Origin: Sphagnum compactum
Taxonomy: Eukaryota > Bryophyta > Sphagnopsida > Sphagnales
Direction of reading: 5' to 3'
Assembly (NCBI GenBank): GCA_965153455.1
Contig: OZ234500.1
Span: 6,820,001-6,884,000, forward strand
Length of the DNA stretch: 64,000 bases
Shown piece after piece: positions 26,601 through 38,286 of the stretch. Each line of letters opens with the position of its first letter. Position 1 is the first letter of the stretch. The notes under the pieces are model-generated. The model made no database searches. It was not told the origin of the DNA and saw only the letters and a list, made by a program, of their open reading frames with translations. A program made the translations under genes and the position numbers.

Positions 26601-26904
26601 GTACCAAAATCTTGTTACAATGTCACCCTTTTCTATCTTTTTTACCTAGTTTTTTTTTACCACGTAAACACACATTTATGGATGATTATGATGGAATCTA
26701 AAATTGTAATATTCTATAGTCCTTCTGAAACTTTTGGCAACTTTTGATTCATTATTTTTTATGGGGATCAAAATAAAGGGTATAAAAGGATTACAATAAG
26801 GACTAGGCTGTTTTCATCTTATGTGGTACACCTGATTTTCACCCTACTTTGTTTACTATTGGGAACTTTGGGTGGGAGGTTGGTGAATCTTGCCAAGTAG
26901 TTCC
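23641..26904. other. AT-rich intergenic, nothing recognised
   Basis: No conserved gene is visible. CCTACCTACTTATCTACCTAC near 26267-26290 is a short tract of the same type as the GTAGGT minisatellites. Phrases around TTTTGGTCTTGTGGGCTCAAAAATTCATAAT recur loosely at 25080-25160 and 25800-25975, a faint degenerate repeat. Confidence 0.5.
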
Positions 26905-27276
26905 TAACACTACTAGAAAACTTGGTATTTTTTTACTGACAAATCTAGTAAAAAAATACACCCAATTTGAATAGGCATAAAAAAGACCACTCAATCATTT
27001 TGGACAAGTCAATTTTGACATGTCCGTTGTGGTTGGGGTGGTTTTTTACTAGCATAGTATGGACCATTTGACTAGTCATTTTGACTAGTCGAATTTTTGC
27101 CCATAAAAAAAACATTTTGTGGTAGGTAGGTCATAAAAAGGCAAGTAGGTAGGTGGTAGCCTACTTTACTTTACCTTATCCTACTTGACAAGTCTACCTT
27201 AACCTAACCTAATATATCCTACTTAGCCTACCCTACTTACCTTAGCCTTTTAAGCATGTACATAAGTTATAATGTT

Positions 27277-27338
27277 AAGAATTGAACCGTTAACCTCCCC
27301 AATGATAAACCAAGTCCTTAACCAATGAACCACAACAA
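27277..27338 (-). repeat. Antisense tRNA-like module, copy 2, inside the CACTA element
   Basis: ATTGAACCGTTAACCTCC followed by a spacer and AAGTCCTTAACCAATGAACC is the clearest of four related modules. The order corresponds to the complement of tRNA T-arm, anticodon region and D-arm. It lies just left of the GTAGGT minisatellite. Confidence 0.5.
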
Positions 27339-27414
27339 CAAAGGGTGTTCAACTTTTGTCAATTTTGTTATTTCACATGTTTATCTTGACATTTCACTAT
27401 AAGACTATGAAGTA

Positions 27415-27835
27415 TGAAGGTAGGTAGGTTGTAGGAAATAGGAGGGTGCATGGGTGGGTAGGTAAGTAGGTGGGTCAATAAGTAAATAGGCAAGTGGGTG
27501 GGTAAGTAATATGTATGTAGGTAGGTGGGTAGGTATGTAGGTATGTAGTACATGTATGTAAGTAGGTGTGTGGGTAAGTAGGTAATTAATATGTAAGGTA
27601 GGTTATAGGTGGGTGGATAGGTATGTAGGTAGTACATTTAGGTAGGTAGGTGGGTAGGTGGGTGGGTAGGTATTTAATACGTAGGTAGGTAGATAGGTAT
27701 TTAATACATAAGTAGGTTATAAATGGGTGGAAGGGCAAGTAAGTAGGTAGGTGGGTGGGTGGGCAGGTTGGTAGGAAGGTATGTAAGTTATTAAATTGTA
27801 AATGGGAAGTAAGAGGTAGGTATGTAATAGGCATA
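27415..27835. repeat. GTAGGTAGG minisatellite
   Basis: About 420 bp consist of variants of GTAGGTAGG, GTGGGTGGGTAG and TAGGTATGTAG. Long frames of Thr-Tyr-Leu-Pro repeats on the minus strand (27368-27861) are a by-product of the repeat, not genes. Confidence 0.9.
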
Positions 27836-28119
27836 AAATGTCCAAGTTGACTAAAGAACATTGGCCATTTTGATTAATGATGTTAATTTCTTATGTTAAA
27901 TTTGACGAGATGTCCCATTTGACCAAAACCCATTGGCCATTTTGACTAGGGTTGTCTAACTTGACTAGATGTATTGGTCAAAAAAGTCATTCTAGTCAAG
28001 TTGATTGGTCAAAAAATACATGATTTGGGCCTTTAATCAAAATGGACATGTCCATTAATAAAAAAGGACCAATTAATCAACTTGAACCATTTGAAAAACC
28101 ATGTTTTGTAATAGTGTAA

Positions 28120-30165
28120 TGTGATGAAAGATCTCAGGATGATAACCTAATTAGATGATGCCATAACATCAACTGCCAAATGCCAAAAGCCAAAAGCTCA
28201 AGCTTTCGGCAATTGATGGTGATGGGGAGTTGGAATTTTTTTGTTTTTGTGGTTGTTGGTTTGGTTGTAAGTTGTGAACATGTTGGAGTTTTTATGATTG
28301 GCGATGTTCGATCTTTTATGGCTTTTGTTGTGGGTGAGCATTGTGTGGTGTGTTGCTGATGTGTGGAGTTTTTTGCTTGGATGTCAATCAAGAGCTAGAA
28401 GAGTTTGTGCTTAAGACCAAGGACTTTGGTAGAATAGGTTGTTAAGTATTTTGGTTTTCTTTTTTGTTTTTGTGGTCGACATGTTGCAATCTTGTGATGT
28501 TTAGTAACATTAAAAGGATGAATGCTTGAAGGTGAACACAATAGGTTTTTAGAAGAGGTTATGCAATTTTGGTTGTGCCACGTACCTCTTAGAGAGACAT
28601 AGTTTAGAACCATGATTCTAGGGGTTTGTGATCGGGGGAATGATGAAGTTCATTATGGATTTCGAGAGCAATCGTATTTGGTAGAACATGTTTGATAAAT
28701 GGGATGTTGTTTAGTGAGATTTGGATTTTTGAAGGGTGAAAGAAGAGAGTACTAAAATTGTTGGGTGCTCTGTGTTTTTGCTTTCTGTGGGTTTTATTAG
28801 GGATTCCATGAAGGAAATAATGGGCTACATAAATGTAAAGCTTCCTATAGTATGTAGGACTTCTTCATGTTGAGTTTTGCATCCTAGAGATTTTAATTTT
28901 CATCATCATCACTTGGAGTTGTTTGTTATGTGTTCATTTCTGAGTTGAATATTGTTTCCATTAGTGCATACAAATCATAGTGTGGGTGTCTAGGATGTAC
29001 TTTGTTTTGTTAAGTAGATTAGTTGATGCTCAAGAGAGTGAGATCAGAGAGATCTGACCCCCTAAGATCTGTAGCCAATGATTTATGCATAGTTAGCGTG
29101 TTTTTCTTGAAAGGCTGAAAATCAAAGAATGTGGAGATTATGTGCAATCTGTATTCTAGGATGTGCAACATTGATTTGAAGGTAACTTTTGTATGACCCT
29201 GTCTTTTCATTACACTAGTTCCATCCCATCTGTTCTCTTAACTAAATGGCATCCACTCTTTGCAAGCAACAAGCAGTATTGAACTTGAGTCAGTAAGGTT
29301 TCCCATATATGAGAATGCTAAAAACCTAGCTGGGTAACTTTATTTTTGCCTCACCCAAGCAGCCCAGGCCAATATATGGTCGCCAAATGCAATTCATCTA
29401 GCTATGTTAACTGCTAAGTTCCCTGCTAAGTTACCCATTTACCCAAAACAACAACTCACAAAAGTGGCCCCATGAAAGCTTCGCACACAAATATCCATAG
29501 TAGAAGTACTGACTTTGTCCATACGGCCTGGGAGGTCCGCACAAGATTGGGAAAGGAATACAGAATCTTGGCGCCACAGGGGACTAATGTCTGTGCATAT
29601 TTTGGTCCCTTGGAGAGACCCTTAGATGGTCATAAATCATAAAGATCAACTTGAACAAAAAATTTAAAAGATCAGAGAGGAAAGCAGAAATTTTTTAGAA
29701 CCCTAAATATATTTTGGCGACTTGCTGGATGTATTGTCTAAATATGGCTATGGCGTTCTTAATAAATATTTCCTTGAAATGTGGGGACTTTGCTGCAATT
29801 TTTTCACAATAATCCTTCAAAAGAGTCACACTGGATTTGGATTTTTGTTGTGGCAGTGTGAAAATTTGCCAAAAAGAAAATCATTTCTGACCACTACCAT
29901 GTTCCATATGTCATTGTGTTTTGGGAAGTTATTTGAACCTCAGTCCCCTTTGGCTCTGACATGGTTCTTCCAAAAATTCATCTAAAAGGCTGTAGGTACA
30001 GACATCTTATTTGTTGTGATCATTTCACAAGCTAGTAGACAGGCACTTTTTTAGGAAGTGGCATAGTACCTTATTTTCACCATCAGGTTGCAACATAAAT
30101 TAGGAATGCAGAATACAAACAAAAAAAAAACTTTTTGGTTCTCAATTTTACTACCAAAAGTAGTA
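28120..30165. other. Intergenic, no recognised gene
   Basis: Nothing conserved is seen on either strand. The frames 28134-28391 and 28395-28613 have simple compositions and no domains. Confidence 0.45.
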
Positions 30166-30186
30166 CCCCCCCCCCCCCCCCCCCCC
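30166..30186 (+). repeat. Poly(C) run of 21
   Basis: Twenty-one consecutive C follow GTAGTA. Such a long C tract is rare in plant DNA, is prone to length error in sequencing, and could form i-motif or, on the other strand, G-quadruplex structures. Confidence 0.9.
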
Positions 30187-30539
30187 TTTATCAATTTACT
30201 TAGTTCTTTTGTGGGTAGTAACTGTTGATTTTCCATAAGGGTCAGTTATCATAGCCAGTTGAGAGTTGTCGGTTATCCACAATTTATATGCTTTTTAATT
30301 TTTTTACATTTTACTTTTAATTTTAATTTTTCTGTATTTTATGATAATATTTAACATTTGAGGATTGACAATCTACCTTCATGAATAAATTGGGTCAGTC
30401 AAGTAAATTATTAAAATTTGAAAAGCTAATACAATAAAGGTAAGTTATTAATCAATTATAAAAAAATCAATAACTGATTGGTAGGTTATTGATATTGGGT
30501 TGATAAACGGTTGGTTACTTGGGGTCAAAACTCAATAAC

Positions 30540-31330
30540 TGACCAATACGGGTACAAATGAGTGTTGTCCAATTTTTGATTAGTCATCTTCACCAAAAAA
30601 ATAAATTACAGAGAAATTATGTAAAACGAATCAAACGGTCCAATGATTTGATCAAATGTAAGGCCAAGCCTATACTTAAAAAAAATAAAGATGTACTTAG
30701 AGAATTTTAACCTTTTAAAATAGAATAGCACCCTCCATTTAGGTTCTAATTCAATTATGAAAAAGAAGCCAAATGCCTGTTGGCTATCCCAACAAAACTC
30801 CAAAGCTCCGGTTCAGAGACCTTAGAACCTAACCTATTTAACCTAAACTTGCCTAAATCTCCCAACTTGCCAACGTTGGTACAAACTAGTATTGTCCAAT
30901 TCTTGATTTTACATTTTTACAATTGTTAGTTCTAGTTAGTAAGAACCGCATTGGAACCTGGTCCAATTTTTGGAACCAAAACAAGAATCCTAACCTAATC
31001 TTATTTTCTTAAAGAATTGGACCCAGAACTCGGTTCCCAGTTCTATTTAGGTGTGGAACCAAAACTGAACCTTTTTGAAAGAAATATTTCTGAAAAGAAA
31101 GAGACTACACCAGGGATTAACCAGCGTTTCTGGTCAAGGTCAGTAAGAACCGGACAGAAACCAGGTCTGATTTTCAAAACCAAAAACAAAACCGGAACCA
31201 GAGTCTTTATTTTTTTGGGGAAGAACTGGATCCAAACATTTGTGTGAACCCAAACTGAGATGGTTCCAATTTATTTTTTAGAGCCGGAACTGGAGCTTCT
31301 TCATAAAAGTAAAGAACCGCCCAAAATTGG
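30540..31330. repeat. GGTTCC-rich dispersed repeat, copy 2
   Basis: The region carries two starts of the type AGTGTTGTCCAATTTTTGATTAG (30552) and AGTATTGTCCAATTCTTGATTTT (30891). The second is followed by repeated GGAACC, GAACCGG and CCAGTTC words up to AAGAACCGCCCAAAATTGG near 31330. It is a decayed, possibly hAT-derived repeat with no transposase. Confidence 0.5.
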
Positions 31331-32499
31331 TAAAAGCCTCTCTGCCACTGGCTGTACAAATCATTTGTTGGCAGACTGCAGAGGTGCTCACAGTTTACAG
31401 CTTTTGCAACACCTCAACATGTGCACTTTGCATTAATGAACTTCTCCCAGGCTTGCCTGTCAACATGATGAGTATGGAAGCAGTTACCAGTTTTCCTGAG
31501 CGCCAGTGTTTTTGAGCTTTATTAATCTGACACTTATTTGGACGATCTTTTGTTTTCTCTCAGTGCCTGACGAGAGTTGTGAGCCTAAAATTGCAAAACA
31601 TCCAGAAACCCTAGAACCCAAAACTGAAGGCTGTTTGGAAGGAAACTTGTCAAATTTGAGTTTTGGTCATTCAAGCATTAAAAGGAACCAAGTAATTTAG
31701 GAAGCAATTTTCAAACTCCTGTAGTTTGGATCAGCTTGAGTGGACCTTTTGAAATGCATTCTCAATTCAGAATTGACTAGTACTTGATGTGATTCTTGAT
31801 GGTGATATGTGGGCCTGAAAACCAGTATCAATTTTAAACAGCAAGGTTGTGGAAGAGAGATTGATTATCTTTGAAACATTGAAACAGATTTCTATGTGGG
31901 TTTATGCAAACGAACTCACAACGGCAAAGTACAATCTGCTGCTCCCTTTCAAGCTCAAATATGAAAAGAACTTGTGTACATGGGGCAGATTCACAAAACT
32001 CACTGCAAAAATCTGTCATACCATGGCACAGAACTTGGAAGATCAGTCACTATAAAATATCTTATTCCAGAATGTCATTATTGCAGCTTGTTAACTGCTA
32101 CTTACAAATGCTTGTTTGCTATGCAGGTAATGCACAAATATGGCACCTGCACAATTGCAGCCAAATTCATAGAACTGACAGCAGAAAAATTTACTGTCAG
32201 TTATATGAACTTCAACCTACCTAGCAGAAAAATCTAGTTGGAACAATGCAAAATCCATTCCTTACCAACTCAAGATTGTGTGTAGTTAGTTACAAATGAA
32301 AACAGTGCATGGTTGCAGTTAGTTCCTCAAAGTGAGAACAAATGCAACAAACTCACATAAAAACCAACAACCAATCCTGCAACTATGACCTTGGTCTAGT
32401 AGACTATTTAGACTCTAAACCCTAAATCCGTATTTGAAGACTGTATTCAATGCCCAAATCTTTGTGATGTCACTATGGCTCAATCTCAATGTGGAAGCT
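31331..32499. other. Intergenic; 3' flank of XTH
   Basis: This should include the XTH 3' UTR just below 32500. Several overlapping plus-strand frames at 31849-32237 have no conserved domain. Nothing else is recognised. Confidence 0.45.
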
Positions 32500-35033
32500 T
32501 CACAAATCTGATTCGTACCAGTTGAGGGCACATTCTATCGGTGTTATAGGGTACCGTGTAGTGTCAGTGCAGTAATCATAGATAAGATAGTTGCTCTGGA
32601 CATTATGCAATGCTTGGATCTGATTGGGATTGAGAGTCTGGTACTGGGGTAAGTTCCACCACATGCCTTGTTGAGTGACGCATGCCTGAGTGTCACCGTT
32701 CACTACCTCACAACCATCAACTCCAAAATCCTCAAATGTTGCAATAAAAGGTGCGTAAGTCCAATTGAGCTTCACCCATCCATTGTCCGTTGCCCAATTA
32801 CTGCCATCCCATAGGCTGGCATATATTCCAACCCCTTGGTCATTCATGTATGGCACCCCCAGTGCTTCATTGTTTCTAAATGTGCGAATAGGTGTATCAT
32901 CTACTAAGAATCTGCAAAACCACCATCACAAATATAAACTGAGACTATGACACATTAATTTATTGCAAGCTTGTATAATTTCATTCTTTGGCATGTTCAT
33001 TCACAAAGTAATATCTGCCTTTTCCCTGGTGCCAAAAGCCATTTCAAGGGTTTTGATGACTTGTGAGTCCTGCATAGACTGATAGGTTGACAACAATATT
33101 CTACATCTCGTGGATTAGGCTTTGAACCAAGATCAATACAACTAGAGAAAGAACTTGAGCCTATTTATAGCACAAATCACCTTGAGATTTTGGTTCATGT
33201 CTGTTCTTTATACTACCCCCTAATGCTTTGAAAGCTATATTGTCTAAGCTTCATGTCTGTTCTTTATACTACCCCCTAATGCTTTGAAAGCTATATTGTC
33301 TAAGCTTCATGTCTGTTCTTTATACTACCCCCTAATGCTTTGAAAGCTATATTGTCTAAGCTTCATGTCTGTTCTTTATACTACCCCCTAATGCTTTGAA
33401 AGCTATATTGTCTAAGCTTCATTTGAATCTTAATGACGTTAAATTTCACTTGTGTAATTTGACATACCTCCAAGACAGAACATCTTGAACTTCACATTTC
33501 AAATTTCAAAAATCTTACAAAATGGAAGGTACCTGTTTTCAGGTACCTTTTGTTTTATAAAGTTTAAAAGTTCATCATGTTGTACAAGGAACTCTTTTTG
33601 GGTCTTCTGGGATTTTTGGGCCCAGCCAGGGGCAATAAATCCAGGAAGACCCTCAAAGAGTTTCCTTCCCCTTTACAGAACTTGGAACATGACAACAAGG
33701 GGAGTCGAGAGAGGGCCTAAAAAGAGGCAACGCTTGAGGACTTGAGACACCACATAAGGCACATGAATATGACCCATAATAACTAACTCAGCTAACCCTA
33801 AAGCCTCAAGGGTGCAAAGAAGTAGTATGGGAAAACCTATAGTCATAGAAGGGCTACTAGTGCGTGCTTCCCTGGCACTAATAGCCCTTCTAGGCAATTA
33901 TTTTTGTCAGCAGATTGTTCATCACAGTAGACGAAGGTTTTTGCAGAATCCATGTAGCTCCTTCAGCCTCCGTGTGAGGAGATAGATGGAGATGGCAGAG
34001 CTGATCAGTATATATCTATGTAGATAGACAGTATTTTTTAAGTTACTGAATAATACGTTGTTTTAAGCAGACTGTTCACTTGGAGAAGATCAGAAGAAGC
34101 TTACACGGTGATGTTGCTGTTCCAGAGAACAGAATAATAGTGGAATTCCACAGTAGGGTCGAACCACAGGTTGATGCGCTGCTCCCGTCCTCCTACGCCA
34201 TTGGCGTACACGTTGGTCTGGAGGCCATAAGGTTGCCCTGTCACGTTTCCAAGGAATTCGAAATCCATCTCATCGTGCGTGGCCCCTGGGGATGACAACT
34301 GCAGCAGCAGGCCAAGAACATCACATGAGAATGCAGCTACATTAAGTAACCATTTTATACGCAAGTTCAACTACTGCAGGCGCATAGTCAGTACTCAGTA
34401 CTCAGAGTATATCAAGAGTAGTATCTAAGAACGAGTTTCTTTTGTGGAAGAATCATCTTTTCTTCATGTGCAAAATTTTCTGATCCCGCAAATGAAAGCA
34501 TTTCTAGGCCATCGCCGTGATCCGTTTTGCAGCATTTTCCTTTATCATCAATGCAAAGCACATTAATCCAGCCACCAAAGTTGAGCTTGGGCCATGATGA
34601 TCAGGAAGTCTTTACATAATAGGCCGTCACGGTGCCAGCCGAGTAGCCAGGAACGAGCTTGATCCCCATTCCGATTCTCCCGAACAGATACGAGGTCTTG
34701 GATCCGAATGCAGCAGCTGCAGTAGCACCACCAAAGCCATCAGTACAACAACGCCCATGAAGTTCTTCACTAATATAAGCTGACCAGCATCTTCTCTAAA
34801 TGCTCGAAGCTGCTGATCATACCTGAGTACTGATCCAGGACGAGCTCCACGAGACCTCCATTGAGAACTCGGGTATGATTGGCATCTGTGGTAGCGAGAT
34901 AATTTTGCTGGAACGACACAGCAACGTTACTGTTCTGAGCCCCTGCGCAATGAGCCAATGTAGCCAATAATAGAACCACGAACACACTAGCTATGGGGGC
35001 ATGAACATCCACGTTCCTGCTGCAGTAGTCCAT
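32500..35033 (-). CDS. XTH: Xyloglucan endotransglucosylase/hydrolase (GH16), four exons
   Basis: Exons in transcript order: 35033-34823, 34716-34616, 34298-34105 and 32911-32500 (918 nt, 305 residues plus stop). All phases agree and all introns are GT-AG. Residues 1 to about 33 form a signal peptide with core [19 protein letters not shown]. The GH16 active-site motif [13 protein letters not shown] lies at 112-124, with nucleophile E114, D116 and acid/base E118; N122 in NVT is the conserved glycosylation site. Further family marks are [36 protein letters not shown] and the C-terminal YDYCTD...IEC with paired Cys. XTHs cut and rejoin xyloglucan chains in the wall during growth. The in-frame Met at 35099 would put a charged stretch before the signal peptide, so 35033 is preferred. 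Whether it acts as transglucosylase or hydrolase cannot be read here. Confidence 0.95.
33195..33418. repeat. 4 x 56-bp tandem repeat in XTH intron 3
   Basis: Units start at 33195, 33251, 33307 and 33363 with TCATGTCTGTTCTTTATACT and end with GTCTAAGCT. The four copies look identical. They lie in the 1193-bp last intron (32912-34104). The identity means recent expansion, so the copy number is likely to vary between individuals. Confidence 0.95.
33526..33549. repeat. Perfect 10-bp stem hairpin in XTH intron 3
   Basis: AAGGTACCTG, a TTTT loop, then CAGGTACCTT. In the transcript it would form a stable short stem-loop. It lies about 110 bp from the tandem repeat. Confidence 0.85.
33846..33892. 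repeat. 18-bp inverted repeat in XTH intron 3
   Basis: TAGAAGGGCTACTAGTGC at 33846-33863 and GCACTAATAGCCCTTCTA at 33875-33892 are complementary except for one position, around an 11-base loop. It may be a foldback remnant or an intronic RNA hairpin. Confidence 0.8.
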
Positions 35034-35049
35034 GATCGATCGATCGATC
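35034..35049. repeat. GATC tetranucleotide repeat beside the XTH start
   Basis: GATCGATCGATCGATC lies directly upstream of the chosen XTH start codon, so it falls in the 5' leader. It is a self-complementary microsatellite. Confidence 0.75.
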
Positions 35050-37199
35050 GTAGCCTCCTGTCTGCAAAGCTCTACACTTTTAATCCGCCCCCCGATCACG
35101 TTGCTGCAAAGAAGTAGTCTACTTCTGTGTCACTCTTTAGAACACATGAAAACTACTCAGAACCGTGCAGGCATTGGTGTCCAAACTTGAACACCAGAAG
35201 ATCAAAAAGCTAGACTGAGTACTACCCAAAAGCTGAAAGTGTTGCAGAAAGTGTTATAATCTATCTGAACACACAAGACCTGCTCCAGCTCAGATGTTAA
35301 GAACAAAAGTGCATCGTTTGTCTATATAACCTCTCTGAATGAACTTCTTCCCGACTAGTGATCAGTGCAGATCGGCGCAGTACTATTGTGCTGGGATGGA
35401 TGGGTCCAGCCAGATACGAAGATGAAGCTAAAAGATAAACCTGGGGTTGATCACAATTTTACTTATTGCAGCCAACTACCCACTCGAGCAAGAACTTGAT
35501 GTAATCTCTCTACCGCTTCTACTTAGTGCAGCATCGAAGTTTGTCTCGCTGCTGCTGGCTGCTACCGCTTCCAGCTAGCTCCCTTTGAGTTGCTGCTGCC
35601 AGCTGCTTGAGCTACTACAATCGAACTGCTTCTCAATGATCAGAAGTTGCTGATTAACTACCTACCGAAATGAGGTGCCATCTATTAAGCTAGAAAAGGA
35701 GGGAGGATGGACATTGGAAAGTTCATGTTTGCCAACTGTTAGGTGCCGCGTCTTCCAGTGTACCTGTCTAGTTATCTGCCACACCATTAAAGAATCAGCA
35801 GCTGTGTGATTTGAACACCTGACAGTTCCTTTCTTTGCCACAGGTTCAAACGTCTACCATTATGTTATTCGTCAGCCTAAAATAATCTCGAATTATTAAT
35901 TAACCTAGTTCTGGCTTGCACAGTTTGGGGCAGCCTTTTCTTAAATTACAGGGGACATTCGCTAAAAAGATTTTTTTTTAAATATTAAAAATAGTGAAAA
36001 TGAAGTGGGTTATGACTGGAGTTCTCATTTGCCAGAAAATAAAATTAAGAATCGCCTGATTTCTTACATTTGAGTCCAGCAGTTATCTAGAAATATAGAA
36101 GAATTCTTTAAAATTTTGAATTTTTGCGTCTAGTCAAATTTGGCCAAAGTTTCCTATGGATGATCAAATTTTAGCTAAATCATAAAGTTGACCACAAAAA
36201 AAACACTAGTGTGGGGTTGTTAGAGAAAGACTCAGCTGATAGATACGCATGAACGAGAGTGAGAGAGAGTTCAGCTACATTAAGACAGCCCAACTGCAGA
36301 ATGCAGATTTTTTTCAAAAAACAAAAATTATGCTTGAGAGAGACAGAGAGAGTTCAGCTATGGGACAGACAACTTGCAGACTGTTGAATATATTCAAAAA
36401 ACAAATTATGTTTCAGATAACAAGGGCTGGCCAGTTTTAGTTTTTGAGAAGGAATCCCATTGGTCTTTCGAACAGACTGTAATTTGTTGACTCCTCTTTT
36501 GAAGGCCGGGTTCAATTTCAAACCATCTTTTGACAGATCTTTTGAGGGGTGGATTCAAGATGAGTGCAAATTTCAACGTTTGAGAATATGACTCACAAGA
36601 CAGCTGGACTGCAGAAACCTGATTATTGATAGAGACACTTAAATGGAATGAATGAGAGATGCTATTAGCCTTTTGTGCCTGGGACAAAGAACGACTTTGA
36701 GAGTTATGTAGTTGATTAATTAGCAACTAGCATTTGAAAGGGCTTTCTGGATGTACTGGTCTGAAGATATTATGGAGACGTCACTTTAGTACTAAAGTAT
36801 TGCCAGGGAATTAATAAACCTTCTTCCTCAACAAGGGACGCGTCCTCTCTAAGTGGACTAATAAGTTGGACTTCACACAATGGCCTGCTACCTGGAACCC
36901 TGGAGATCTCAAAGCCGGCTGCTGGAACGGGACTAAAATATTATATCCTAGTGAGTGGGATCTTGAGGGTGGGGGATGGCGTGGGCAAGCTCTGTTTCCC
37001 AAAGCGTAGGGTATTGACCTATGGTGGGGGCAGGCATTCCCAAAATGAGGGGCCTAGGACAATATAGGTAGTCAAGTCTCTACTGGCATTTTGTCAATAT
37101 TCCTCGTGGTTGGGCTTCACCCATTGTAAAGCACCAGGCAAAAGTTATCATGAACCTAAACGTATATAGCACTCAAGGCATAGGTGTGGGAGGGTTTTT
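35050..37199. other. XTH upstream region and intergenic DNA
   Basis: The first several hundred bases form the XTH promoter side; composition there is less AT-rich, with GCTGCTGC words (35520-35620). No TATA box can be assigned with confidence. Beyond about 35.9 kb, I see decayed sequence with no recognised gene. Confidence 0.45.
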
Positions 37200-37203
37200 A
37201 CAC

Positions 37204-37276
37204 CTACTCCTTAAAGAGTAGGGGAGATCTTATGTCTACTTAAACCTTTAAGTTGGCGTAAGATCTCCTCTTCTCT
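37204..37276. repeat. Nested hairpins (foldback)
   Basis: GAGTAGGGGAGATCTTATG (from 37216) pairs imperfectly with CGTAAGATCTCCTCTTCTC (to about 37275), centred on AAACCTTTAAG. A second small hairpin, CTACTCCTTAAAGAGTAG (37204-37221), overlaps the left arm. The two structures are mutually exclusive. Origin is unknown; probably a miniature foldback element. Confidence 0.65.
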
Positions 37277-37839
37277 CAGAGAGATATTCCTGGGTATATG
37301 GTGCCCTCCAAATACACTTAGGAAATTGCTGGGAATGCATAGTGAAAGAGAAGAACTTCACCCTGGCACAGGGTCTGAATGAAGCTCCCAGTGTGGGTCT
37401 CTGATGGGTCGATTCAAATTGTTACAGATTCTCACATGTCATTAGTCTGTGTAGTTACAAATACAAGTAACACTGTTATTGGCTTCCCTTGCCAAAGAGG
37501 AGAGAATAGAATGGCAACAAATTGTGAGAACCTGATTGGCTGCAGGATTCCAACCCAACCATCCCTTCACAATTTAAAAATGTGCTGATGCAAAACAAAG
37601 ACACAAATTTTGTCATCTAATCAGGTGTCTCTCCAGACTTCCAGCAGCCTTGTTGCGATTTTGACACTTCTCGTTGATACTTCTGGCGTCCTAATTGGGC
37701 AACCCTTAATTTAGCCTTGATTTAGTCAGGTTTGCTACTGTCCTACCTAGTATGGGCTTGGAGGGAATTGAACCCACAACGTGTGCCAAAACGTCTACAT
37801 TTTTCCATGACACTGACCAAAACAGTTGGAGTTTTCACT

Positions 37840-38105
37840 CTGGTACCAGGGTTGGTAATGGTTCACCCAAGCCCACATCACCAACACTATACTGGTACCA
37901 TGGTAAAAACTCTAAGAAAATTGTGATTCCTTCTAAGAATTATAAATGTCACATCGGTTTCATCCGTCCAATAAAACAGGGTCTCTGAGTCCAAATTTAA
38001 CATTTCCCAAGTAAATATTGCCATTAAAGAGACCTCATTCAAGAAGGTGAAGGTACCAGTGTAGGTGCTGGTTCACCCAGGTCTTGATGTGGCCTTCAAC
38101 CAAAC
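37840..38105. mobile_element. MITE-like element, family shared with 56499-56750
   Basis: The ends carry GGTTCACCCAAGCCCACATC near 37858 and GGTACCAGTGTAGGTGCTGG near 38052, roughly complementary. The interior shares CCATGGTAAAAACTC, TTGCCATTAAAGA and GAAGGTGAAGGTACC with the copy at 56.5 kb in the same order. It has no coding capacity. The superfamily is unassigned. Confidence 0.5.
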
Positions 38106-38286
38106 TTATCAATATTCCAATCCACTCATTCCACCTATTTTCAGTTGACAGTTACCTCAACCAAATCCAAATTATCAAAAGGGTCTCAAGTTAGGCCCTG
38201 AAATTAGTTTACATTGACAGGGATGTAGAAAATGGATGTACACTCATGTAATGTGTAAATGCAAATGCTAATTAATTGTGCCCACA

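Larger units (their letters stand above)
26905..28119. mobile_element. Non-autonomous CACTA transposon (26908-28116) with TAA target duplication
   Basis: The element starts CACTACTAGAAAACTTGG at 26908 and ends with the complement of CACTATTACAAAACATGG at 28116. Both TIRs start with CACTA, and TAA flanks each side (26905-26907 and 28117-28119), the 3-bp target duplication of this superfamily. It is 1209 bp and has no transposase frame. Subterminal sequences hold repeated TTTTGACTAGTC-, CCATTTTGACTAGG- and TTGGTCAAAAA-type words, as subterminal transposase sites usually do. The inside is a GTAGGTAGG minisatellite plus an antisense tRNA-like module. Mobilisation would need a transposase supplied from elsewhere. 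Confidence 0.85.

Noticed and set aside
27368-27861. Two minus-strand open frames rich in Thr, Tyr, Leu and Pro
   Set aside because: They are translations of the GTAGGTAGG minisatellite; there is no start context, domain or splice evidence.
33195-33418. CRISPR-like array
   Set aside because: Units are contiguous tandem copies without spacers, inside a plant gene intron.
35034-35099. Alternative upstream XTH start at 35099
   Set aside because: It would place about 22 charged residues before the hydrophobic signal core; the Met at 35033 gives a normal signal peptide.
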